DNA from: Trametes villosa
Taxonomy: Eukaryota > Basidiomycota > Agaricomycetes > Polyporales > Polyporaceae
Direction of reading: 5' to 3'
Length of the DNA stretch: 64,000 nucleotides
NCBI GenBank assembly: GCA_002964805.2
Contig: PUDQ02000066.1
Location: 620,001 to 684,000, forward strand
Shown: one piece after another, positions 36,811 to 46,000 of the stretch
Layout: each line of letters opens with the position of its first letter
Position numbering within the stretch: the first letter of the stretch is position 1
Made by a program: the position numbers and the translations under genes
The notes under the pieces: model-generated
Seen by the model: only the letters and a program-made list of their open reading frames with translations
Database searches by the model: none
What the model was told of the DNA's origin: nothing

Positions 36811-37689
36811 CTACAACGACGGAATCTCGCCCGGCCAGAACGCAGGCCCGCCCTTGTTCGCGTCGTACCACGGGATATCGTGCGCGAGCAGCACCCGCAC
36901 GCGCTTATCCTCCAGGAGCGCCCGGATGCGCTTGACGTGCGTGAGCGCCTGCGCCGGGTCCGCATACAGGCAGCCCACGACGGGGTGGTGCGCGAACGCG
37001 GCCTCGCCGCGGAGCACGCGCCAGTCGTGCGCGCTGTCGCCCGCGAGGAAGAGCCAGGCGCCGTCCGCGCTCGTGCGCACGAGCATGTTCACGTGCCCGG
37101 GGACGTGCCCCGCCGCGTCGACGACGTACGCGCTCCCGTCCCCGAAGAAGTCGAGCGCGTGCGGGAACGGCCCGAGCGGCGGCCACGCGCGCGTCGCCAG
37201 GAAGCGCGTGCGCGCCGCGGGCACGTCGATCGCGTGCACCGTGCCGTGGAAGTCGGGCGCGTGCGCGGCGATCTCCGCCTCGGCCTCGGCGCCGAGGTAG
37301 AACGTCGCGTTCGGGAAGAGCGCGGGCTCGCCGGTGTGGTCGAAGTGGATGTGCGAGATGAAGACGTGCGGGATGTCCGCGGGGGCGAGCCCCCCGGTGG
37401 CGAGGGCCGCGCGCAGGTCGGGCGCGCCGGTGAGCTTGAGCCCCATCTTCGCGCCGAACGCGCGCGTGCCGACGGGGAGCTCGTCCGGGTTGGAGCGCAC
37501 GCCGAGGTCGAAGAGGAAGGGGACGTTCGTGGCGGAGTGCCGCAGAAGGAAGATCATGTCCGGCAGGTCGACGCGCTCGCCGGGCTTGGCGACGTCGATG
37601 AGCTGGTCGAGGTCCATGTCGACGCGGCCGCCCTCGATCGCGGACACCCTGCAGTAGGCTTGGTTCGGTGCGGGGGGTGGGAGGCTCAT
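36811..37689 (-). CDS. Metallo-beta-lactamase fold hydrolase (lactonase-like), copy 1
   Basis: Single-exon gene of 292 residues in the family of N-acyl-homoserine-lactonase-like metallo-hydrolases. The binuclear metal site is complete: HxHxDH in FISHIHFDHTGEP, the third histidine in HVPGHVNMLV, the bridging aspartate in LAGDSAHDW and the last histidine in VLLAHDIPWY. No signal peptide or membrane helix, so a cytosolic enzyme is expected. The start MSLPPPAPNQAY is confirmed by the paralogue, which begins almost identically. The stop follows FWPGEIPSL, also shared with the paralogue. The third codon position is strongly GC-biased. Intracellular lactonases of this fold that hydrolyse bacterial quorum signals have been reported in Coprinopsis; the substrate here is not shown. 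Confidence 0.88.
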   Translation of the reverse strand: MSLPPPAPNQAYCRVSAIEGGRVDMDLDQLIDVAKPGERVDLPDMIFLLRHSATNVPFLFDLGVRSNPDELPVGTRAFGAKMGLKLTGAPDLRAALATGGLAPADIPHVFISHIHFDHTGEPALFPNATFYLGAEAEAEIAAHAPDFHGTVHAIDVPAARTRFLATRAWPPLGPFPHALDFFGDGSAYVVDAAGHVPGHVNMLVRTSADGAWLFLAGDSAHDWRVLRGEAAFAHHPVVGCLYADPAQALTHVKRIRALLEDKRVRVLLAHDIPWYDANKGGPAFWPGEIPSL

Positions 37690-38482
37690 GGTAGGCCGTA
37701 GAGGAGTAGGAGCGGTGCTGTAGAGGATAAGGTTAGTCTTTGCAGAGCTGCCCGCCGCTTTTTATACCTGCCACTTGGCGGACTGGAGTCTACATGTGCG
37801 CGGAGTTAACAGCCGCTTCGTCGATCTTGAGGCATTCAATAGAAGCTCGGCCATGCTGAAGATTGCTCTCGTGTGAGAACGGCTCTTCGTCGCAGTCGCT
37901 GTGAGGTCATGCGAGATCAGAATGGGTGGGCCCATGAGACCTCGTGAGATACCGCTGCTCTTGTGGCCGAAAGGAGCGTCACCATCTCCACCAGAGTAGG
38001 TAGGATGGCATCGCTTAGGATGCCGGGTACGCGTGTTCACTCGCAATCCGGAGAGGTTCGTGCGTGAACGGGTCAGCATCGTAGGGTAAAGAATAACAAC
38101 CCCGTAGCGTTCCGCACGTAATCGCCCCAGATTCGCTAGGAGGATACGATGTTCGTGCAAGCTGTGGGCGATCCGAGTTCTGTCGGACAAAAAACTCCTT
38201 GAGCACGTTGTGGGCGTGGAAGACTACGTACGCAAATTGCGACACACCTGCACAACCCTCGGGCATGGCAGCTTCTATCCATGTCTTGGCGGCTCAACCG
38301 CCATCGGGCTCGGTCAGCGTGAGCGAAAGGCTCCGGTTGTGTGCTCAAACGAACGGTATATTGCCGGTGACGGTGCGAGTAGAGATACAGGGGAATACAC
38401 AGGTCTATCTGGATCGACGCAGCACGTCAGTACAATCTAAACGCCAACGCTGACGCAGCACACAGACTTACCCATAGCTGTC
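37690..38482. other. Spacer between the two lactonase-like genes
   Basis: About 790 bp containing the 3' region of copy 2 and the promoter of copy 1. Apart from the TATA element near 37760 nothing was recognised. The spacer is less GC-biased than the flanking genes. Confidence 0.5.
37759..37768 (-). promoter_or_regulatory. TATA box of lactonase-like copy 1
   Basis: GGTATAAAAA on the minus strand, 70 bp before the start codon. It is one of the best TATA matches in the window and suggests regulated rather than constitutive expression. Confidence 0.6.
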
Positions 38483-39373
38483 CTACGGAGAAGGGATCAC
38501 CCCCGGCCAGAACACGTCCTTGCCCTTGTTCTCCTCGTACCACGGCGTGTCGTGCGCAAGGATCACCTTCGCGCGCGGGTTCTCCTTCATAAGCGTGCGG
38601 ATATGATCGAGGTGCTCCTCCGTCGCCGCGACGTCGATGTGCGCGCACCCGAAGTGCGCGTGCTTCCCGATCTTGCCCTCGCCGGTGATGATCGACCAGT
38701 GGTGCGCGCTGTCGCCCCCGAGGTAGATCCAGCCGCCGTCCGCGGAGGTCCGCGCGAGCACGTTCAGGTGCCCGGGGAGGTGCCCCGCGCCCGCGTCGAT
38801 GATGTACACGCTCCCGTCGCCGTAGTAGTCCAGCGCGTGCGGGAACGGGCCGAGCGCGGGCCACGCGGACGGGTCGAGGAATGTCGTGCGGCCCTCCGGG
38901 AGGAGGTCCGAAGCGAGGACGCCGTTCGGGTTGGCAGGGTAAGCGTCAGCGAGGAGGGGGCGCGCGCCCTCGCCGACGAGGAAGGTCGCCTTTGTGAACG
39001 GAGCGGAGTCTCCGATGTGGTCGAAGTGGAGGTGCGAGTAGCAGACGTGCGTGACGTCGGTGGGCTTCAGGCCGCCCTTTGCGAGCGCGCCGACGATGTC
39101 CTGGGACACGGTGATGCGGAAGCCCATGTGCTCGCGGATGTAGCCGACGAGGAACGGCGGGAGGTTCTCCCAGTCGGCGCGCAAGCCTAGGTCAAAGACG
39201 AGATTGTCGCTCTTGGAGGGATGGCGGATGAGGAATCCCAGCACGGGGACGACCGTGCGGTCTTCGTCTTTCACACCGTCGAGCAGCCATGCGAGGGGGA
39301 TGTTGACGCTGCCAGCCTCCAGTGCGGAGATTTGCACGAAGGCCTGGTTGGGGGAAGGCGGCGGGAGGCTCAT
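38483..39373 (-). CDS. Metallo-beta-lactamase fold hydrolase (lactonase-like), copy 2
   Basis: Single-exon gene of 296 residues, tandem paralogue of the gene at 36811. Metal ligands are complete: CYSHLHFDHIGD, then HLPGHLNVLAR, GGDSAHHW and ILAHDTPWYEENKG. It shares the start MSLPPPSPNQAF, the block WPALGPFPHALDYYGDGS and the end FWPGVIPSP with copy 1. Differences are concentrated in the N-terminal half and in the segment after the HxHxDH motif, where substrate loops of this fold usually lie, so the two copies may act on different lactones or esters. Both lack introns, in contrast to nearly all neighbours. Confidence 0.88.
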   Translation of the reverse strand: MSLPPPSPNQAFVQISALEAGSVNIPLAWLLDGVKDEDRTVVPVLGFLIRHPSKSDNLVFDLGLRADWENLPPFLVGYIREHMGFRITVSQDIVGALAKGGLKPTDVTHVCYSHLHFDHIGDSAPFTKATFLVGEGARPLLADAYPANPNGVLASDLLPEGRTTFLDPSAWPALGPFPHALDYYGDGSVYIIDAGAGHLPGHLNVLARTSADGGWIYLGGDSAHHWSIITGEGKIGKHAHFGCAHIDVAATEEHLDHIRTLMKENPRAKVILAHDTPWYEENKGKDVFWPGVIPSP

Positions 39374-40062
39374 GGTTGTGAATATCCTGAGATCCTAGTC
39401 AATATGCAGGCGGAAGGGGTACATTGTGAGCACTTACGCAGTTGATAGTGCAGTAGTAGCACGAAGGCCCGAGTATTAATGTCAGTAATGAAGCGACGCG
39501 CAGTCGAGTTATTCAGGCAGGCCGATCGGCCTCTGCTCTTGCTGAGAGGGCTTGTATATGAGTCAGGCTGCAGAGAATATGAATAAGCCCATCGCCGCGT
39601 CAATGGCGCAGATCTTCTGTGGATTACTCAGGAAAGCGCGAGAACAGATGAACAACGGCTCATGAAGCGACGCCCGCAGGGCTACACATGTCCGTTTTTG
39701 GGACGCGGCATCTAGATAAAAGGGATATCACGGTCAGCCTGCGAGTGCCGTCGTGATGAAGCAGCTCAGTACGTCCTTTTTAACACACACGAAAATGCAA
39801 TGGTTACTCGCTCATTCAATGCGTGAAGCCAGAAAGCTCGCTTCAAGTTCTTGGGGTGTGCTTTCGACGCCACAACCGCAGCAATGACGAGTTAATCCAG
39901 ATCAGCGGATCGTGCTAGAGTATTCCAACGCTGTAGATCTCAGATCCTTCATGTGGCCTGACTCCTGAGCGAGGCCCCACTGATGAACTTGTTTCAGCTC
40001 AGTCAAATTCAGAGGACCATATTTGATGTCGCCGTCGAGTTGAGTCGGGCTCACAACTAACT

Positions 40063-40253
40063 CGACTGGACGACCGAGTTGGACGTAAAGCCGAAGTTAG
40101 GCTGGTGCGAGTTTTTCTTGAACCAACTTGAGCGAGTGAGGATGGAAGATGGAAGAAGCTTCATCAACGCGAGGAGGCAGGAGTTGTTGACCGCCGCGAC
40201 GGTTTGAAGCCTGAGACGTACATACTGGACGCCCTTGCGACTGGACGACCGAG
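40063..40253. repeat. Direct repeat, possible retroelement relic
   Basis: The 16-mer cgactggacgaccgag occurs at 40063-40078 and again at 40238-40253, 175 bp apart. The surrounding sequence is not coding. Read on the minus strand, the stretch from about 40314 begins TGTTGCC, a start common in Copia-type LTRs, but I could find neither a matching CA end nor a target-site duplication. A fragment of a solo LTR is one explanation; chance is another. Confidence 0.3.
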
Positions 40254-41139
40254 GATGACCCCAACACACAAGAGGAGATAAATCTGAGCAGCAATCATTG
40301 GACTTAGGCAACATCGAAAGGCGCTACCTGGAGGGACCAGTAGCGGCAGTCTCCGACGTACGCGGGACGCAATCTCTTGAGGCCAATGAGTAATATGATA
40401 GACTCACCCTGGCATCAGGTTCGTCCATTGGAGTCCGGTCGGACGTCCTGCTGTGTGTAAAACAGCACGGGTCCGCATCGGGTACTCCGTGCTATAAACA
40501 TAGGTATCGCGTACATGGGATTGGCTGAATTGGGCCACGGGGAGGCCGGTGTTGACTACACTGTCTTGACATAAGTTAGCTGCTCGTGTGGGACCATATC
40601 CATGCACCCTTCAGGCGTACCAATAAGTGCGTGAAGCTGAATCAAACTATTTGCATGAGTGTATACGGACAGAGCCGAGAGCGAGCCTTTCGTCGCACGA
40701 CGCAGATCTAGTTGCGTAGAAAGGAACTCGGAGGAGTTTGGCGCTGGGAATATTCCCGAGTCTCGAGAGTGTCTCGAGGAGCGCCTACCGGGGATTGCCG
40801 ATGACGCATTTTCTCACCCAAACCGTCTCTCGCGCGGCTCAGTCTCACATCTCATCCATATTCTGATATACAAAGTCTTCGTGCAATCACCTTCAGGGAG
40901 GATGTAATCCACGCGAAACTGAGGTGGATAGCTAAATAGCTTTCGCTGCCTCAAGGCGTGAGGCAGCCGTCGAGGTACGCCAAGTCCCATGGTGTTTGCG
41001 AGACGGCTGGCCGTATGCTGACAAAACGATACGCAAAGATCTCGAACTTAGCCCGTCTTAATCATATGACACCGCGGATGACATACCATGCGCGCCTGGC
41101 ATGGGCAGGTCCATCGTAGATCTGCACACCTCCACGGCG

Positions 41140-41148
41140 TATAAGATA
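41140..41148 (+). promoter_or_regulatory. TATA box of the iron-ADH-like gene
   Basis: TATAAGATA lies 95 bp before the start codon, at a usual fungal distance. Confidence 0.5.
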
Positions 41149-41234
41149 CGCGCTTGCCAGAAGCCTCTACAGCAGTATTCACCGATCGCCCGATCCACCA
41201 CTACCTCCATCCGCACCGAGCAACTCTATCAATC

Positions 41235-42819
41235 ATGTCTACTCTCGATGCAACGAAGCACGCGTCTTCTGACTTGCAGGGCTCGTACGGCTGGACGGAC
41301 ACATTGAAGGGCATCTACTACGGCCCGGGCTCGCTCAAGTCCGCGCTGCCCAAACTCCTTAGCACTGTGGGCGGCTCGAAGGCTCTAGTAGTCACCGGCC
41401 GCAGTCTCCACGACAAGGTACACTCTCCTGCTCCTCTGATGCACGCCGTAGAGCTCATCACGACTTGGCGCGCAGACGGACATCGTGAAGCAGGTCGAGA
41501 ATGTCCTGAAGGAGAATAACGCGTACGGCGCGACGTTCTACGAGATTGGCCAGCACGCGCCGATCGCCGGCATCAAGAACGGCCTGAAGCTGTTCAAGGA
41601 CGTCGGCGCGGACGTGATCGTCAGCGTCGGCGGCGGCTCGCCCATCGACGCCGCCAAGGCGATCCTCTACTTCCAGCAGAAGGAGACCGGCGGTCCGCTC
41701 CTGAGGCAGATCGCCATCCCTACAACGCTGAGTGCGGCCGAGTACACGGTAGGCACTCTTCTGCGTCATACTCACGTAGAGCGCTGGTTGACGAGGAACC
41801 TAGATTGGGGCGGGATACACGGACGAGGAGGGCCACAAAGTTGCGGTCAGCACGCCCGAGCTCGCGCCAGCAGGTATTATCCTGGACGCGGAGCTTACCC
41901 TTGCCACCCCCGAACGCCTTTGGTAGGTGCGAAGCGCTTTCCCGCACTATTCAGATCCTCATCCTGCGAAACTCAGGCTTTCCACCGGTCTGCGCGCCGT
42001 TGACCACGCAGTCGGTACGTCGCACACCACCCTCTGACATAACATGTGCTGAACACGACCTCAGAGAACCTCTACCGCCCGCTCGTCCCCCCGCCGATCA
42101 AGCACCTCTCCTACGCCGCGCTCGCAGACCTGGTCAAGTACCTTCCGCTGAGCAAGGCGAACCCGCAGTCGCTCGAGATCCGCCAGAAGCTGCAGATCGC
42201 GTCCTGGATGTCCCTCTGGCCGCTCAAGCTCGAGAAGTACAGGTACGCGCGCATACATCGACCCCGATCTTTCCCCGTTGTGGCAATTTCTGACGCGTAT
42301 ACGGCTGTAGCGCACTCGGGCTCTCGCATGCGCTTGGCCACAAACTTGGCGCGCGGTACAGCATCCCACACGGAATCACCTCTGTGAGTATATGCATGTC
42401 GCTCCGCGCGTTACGTTCACCGGTGCTGAACGAGGACCGTTCAGTGCCTGACCCTCGCCCCCGTCGTCGCGCTCCAGGCGGAGCTCGCCACGCCGGAGGA
42501 CAAGGAGTGGCTCGCGGGCGCGCTCTTCTACCTCCGCGTCCCCTCCACCGGCTCCCAGGATGGTGACATCCGCAAGCTCTCCGCGGACATCCAGAAGTGC
42601 GTCACCTCCCTTCCCTTCTCCTTCCGTCCTAGTGAGAGGCTTTGAGCTGACATGGCGCCTCGCGATAGGCTGGTGGACGACCTTGGGCTGCACTCGACGC
42701 TCACGGAGTACAAGGTGCCGCGCGAGGACGTGCAGAACATCGCGGAGCTCGCTGTTGGAGGCAAGGATGTTCCGGCGCTGCCGAAGGTCGTTGCTCTCCT
42801 CCAGGGTCTGTACGCGTGA
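41235..42819 (+). CDS. Iron-ADH / maleylacetate reductase-like dehydrogenase
   Basis: Eight exons encode about 390 residues of the group III alcohol dehydrogenase fold. The N-terminal domain carries the nucleotide-binding segment VSVGGGSPIDAAKA and the following IAIPTTLSAAEYT, both typical of the family. In the helical domain the metal ligands can be compared. GLRAVDHAVEN has the first histidine, but the residue four places before it, normally Asp, is Arg. GLSHALGHKLG and SIPHGIT give the other two histidines. In maleylacetate reductases this Asp is also replaced, and the motif order AxAHxVE matches, so a maleylacetate-reductase-like role in aromatic-ring breakdown fits better than an Fe-dependent alcohol dehydrogenase. 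The start MSTLDATKHASSD is preceded by a TATA box. All seven introns keep the frame. Confidence 0.85.
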
Positions 42820-43073
42820 GTACGCATGTCGGCGCTCAGTTGGGGGTGTGGTCGTGGCTGTTGTGAAGAGACTACGAGAAGATGTCGTGTTCTGCGGATT
42901 CCACATTGTGTAGAGTAGCGATAGATACTGGATCAACAAGAGGAATGGATACAACTCTCACTGTATTGATAACTTGAGATGGGCACAGATTTGGACGCGC
43001 AGGGAGCATTGTTCGTTTCGGAGCGTAGCAGAGATCGCGTGGGCGACTGATACAGTGGGTAGAGCCGAAGCGT
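42820..43073. other. Short spacer between convergent genes
   Basis: About 250 bp holding the 3' UTRs of the dehydrogenase and the ZZ/EF-hand gene; no other feature seen. Confidence 0.5.
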
Positions 43074-46000
43074 CTACGATGGGTGGGATACAGAGAACGA
43101 CTGCAGAAACCTGTCAAACTGCGATGAAAGCAACGCGAGCTGGTCTTTCACGGAAGAGAGCTGGTCCTTAACTGCGGAGAGCTGATCTTCGACGGCAGAG
43201 AGCCGCTGCTCTGTGTTCTGAGCCGCTTTCGCCTCCTCCTTGCAAAGAACGAGGTTGTGCGTCGCTTTGTGCTTTCCCTTCGCGACCTCTCCTGCTTGCT
43301 CGCACACCTGACAGACGAAGACGTCCGACTCCCCTATGGAAACCGTGAGACGATTTCCGCTGGAAGAGCATATGCGGAGCTTACCTTGGCACTCGATACA
43401 GTACCAGCAGGTGTACGAAATCGCGGAGGAGCACGAGATGCACTTCGGAGGAGCTTCGGGCGCGGGGTCCACGTTCGACTCTTCATCCGAGGGGCGCGCC
43501 TCCGGCTCCGGCCCAGCGTCCGTCACCACCTTGGTGTCCTCCGCTTTCTCCTTGTCGTCGGGATCGTTCCCCGCTGTAGCGGACCCCGTCCCCTCGTCGC
43601 TCGCGCTCAAGAGGTTCCTCGCGCGCTCGAGCCCCGCGACCGACGTCTGGAAGACCTTGCCCATCTCGCGGAACTGGTGGAAGGTCCCGCGTATCTTCAC
43701 AAAGTCGTGCGTAGGAACGTGAGGTTCGTCGAGGTCGTCGCGCGTCTTCTCGGAGTCTCTGCAGGACGGCTTGTCGCAGAAGTCGACGGAGGCCGTGGAG
43801 CCACACTTGAGGCACATGAGACGAGCTCCGAAGATGTACTCTCCGCACGCGTCGCACTCGATGCTAGATGGTCGAGTTCGATTAGTATCACGGCAGGTGA
43901 GAAAGTTATGAGACAAACCTATGGGCAACGACGGGCTGAGCCCGGTAGTTCTGGAGCGCGTCGAAGCATCGCATGTCTTCATGGGTGGAGGTGCGATATA
44001 TGTAGGAGAGCCGCTCTTGGACCTCGTAGGGGGTCAAGTCACCCGTGACGTTCCTGGAAAGCCTGAGGTACTCGGCCCGAATATCGCGGCGCTCCTTGAT
44101 GTATGACCAGGAGAGCATCTTACGCCGGACCTCGTTACGCACTGCCGTCGCTGCGTACTTCCATAACGCGCGCGCCCTATTCTCCTCGAACTCTACTGGC
44201 GGCGGCCGAGCGACGAGGATCCCCGCGGGGATGCTGTTGAAGATGAACTGGTGCGGCATGCCATCGTCCTCCGGATCTCCCCAGTTACCGGACAACGTCT
44301 TGCCGTCGTCAGATAGTGTGCCTACGAAGTGGGCCGTCTTTCCACGCAGTGTGTCGCTGAAGGTGTACTCCACGCTGCCACCTTCATTCTTCACATATCC
44401 GCCGGTGATGGTGAACATTCTCCCGAACGCGTTAGAGTCGGTCGCCTCGTACGAGGAAGTGTCTTCCGCAGAGGCGTGAAAGCAGAATGATCGCATCCCG
44501 GAATTCGGCCAGGAGGGGGCCTCCGGGTCCTTCTGGCAGATGAACCCGCTCCATCTGCCCAGGCTGAACGGGAGCAGTCAATCGTCATGCATTGAAGGAC
44601 TGCAGGTGAGCTCACATTGCCTTCACGTGCTCGTCCGCTCGGGCATCTGCCTCAGTCATGACGTCTTTCACATCGGCGTACAGGTTGTCTCCCGCGGGAG
44701 GGCAGTTCAGGATCTTCGAAGCTTCCGCCAGCTTGTCTTCGTTCTCGTCAACGTAAGTGGCTTTCTTGAACTTGCTGTTACGCATCCGCTTGAGTGACCA
44801 GAGGTTCGAACCGTCATGCCAGTAGTCAAACTAAGGGTTGTTATATATCGCGTGCCACGGCGAGCAGAGCACGAGTAGTCACGCACCAGTTCTCTCGCGT
44901 GTGCCTTGAATTGCTGTCCGGGGTCTAAGTTCTGTTGCTCGAAGAGTGCTGGAAGGAAACAGCGTATCAGGGATCGTATCGGGGATCCCGCCCACCAATG
45001 CTACCCGCTACGCTACGACTCACCCTCGAGCTCATCGTGGCGAAGACTGACAGCGTTAAATACCGATTGCAGAGTGCGGGCAGAGTCCCGCAACTCATCC
45101 TTGTGGACGACCATGTTGCAGCACAGGCGAAGGATATCGAAATCGCGCTTCAAAAGCAGATAAAGAAGGGGGTACAGATACTAGTAATGAGAGGTTATTC
45201 GTAGGACCGATGTTCAGAATACGTAGCGCTTACCTTCTCGATCCTGCCCGGGCCCATGACGAGCTTGAGCGTGTCTAGTGCGTCGATGTCATATCGAACG
45301 GTTTGCAGGGCCTCACGCAAGCGGGTTTCTTCGGCATCTATGTAGTCCTTGAATCGTGCTTGGAACAGTGCTTCGGGTTTGTGCGCGCAGGTGATGGAAA
45401 CCGTGAGTGTCCAGACAGGTTGGTAGACCCTTCTCAAGTAGGATTGAACGGCCGAAGTATTTGCGGGAAGGATAAGAGGTTGCATCGCGAACATCTTGGT
45501 GAATAGAACCATGATCTTGTGCAGGTAGTATGTTGCCGACATCTGCCACCCTGTTCCGTGGCGGATCAGCATTCTACAAGCGGATGGTGCCCACACAGCG
45601 AGGTTGTTACCTATCGCCCAGTAAGCAAGCCAATGGGGGAGGCTGGCACACGGATGGTTCAGTAACAATCTCGAGGGAATCAAATATCGCGTTTCGTCAC
45701 TGACCTCCACCCCTTCGGACGCGCAGCGGTGAACTGATTCACTTCTGCGATGGTGATAAAGCCGGATGCATCGTCGTCGAAAGCCTCCGTTATCGCCTGC
45801 AACTTGCTGACGTCAATCCACTCTACTGCCCATCGGTCGTCTGCGGCGATATGATTGGCGCTGTCTCCTCCTTGCGTTGCTCCCCTGCTTTCAGCCTTCT
45901 GGCGGAAGTAGTCGCGCAGAGCAAGCACGAAGTGTCGTGATTTGACGTGTCCGGGCCATCGCTTCGCAACCTCGTTCAGAATGGGAGCCTCGCTATGAGT

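Larger units (their letters stand above)
39374..41234. other. 1.9 kb gene-poor spacer
   Basis: No protein gene recognised on either strand. Base composition is closer to 50% GC than in the genes. It contains a direct repeat at about 40063-40253 that may be part of a decayed retroelement, and the promoter of the next gene at its right end. Confidence 0.5.

Noticed and set aside
36772..37701. 309-codon open frame on the + strand opposite the lactonase-like gene
   Set aside because: Arg/Val/Glu-rich shadow of the strongly GC-biased minus-strand gene, which has complete family motifs.
39374..41234. Complete LTR retrotransposon
   Set aside because: No reverse transcriptase, integrase or paired long terminal repeats; only a short direct repeat was found.
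44800..44812. tRNA B-box-like word ggttcgaacc
   Set aside because: It lies inside a coding exon of the ZZ/EF-hand gene (encoding DGSNLW on the minus strand) and no A box or acceptor stem surrounds it.
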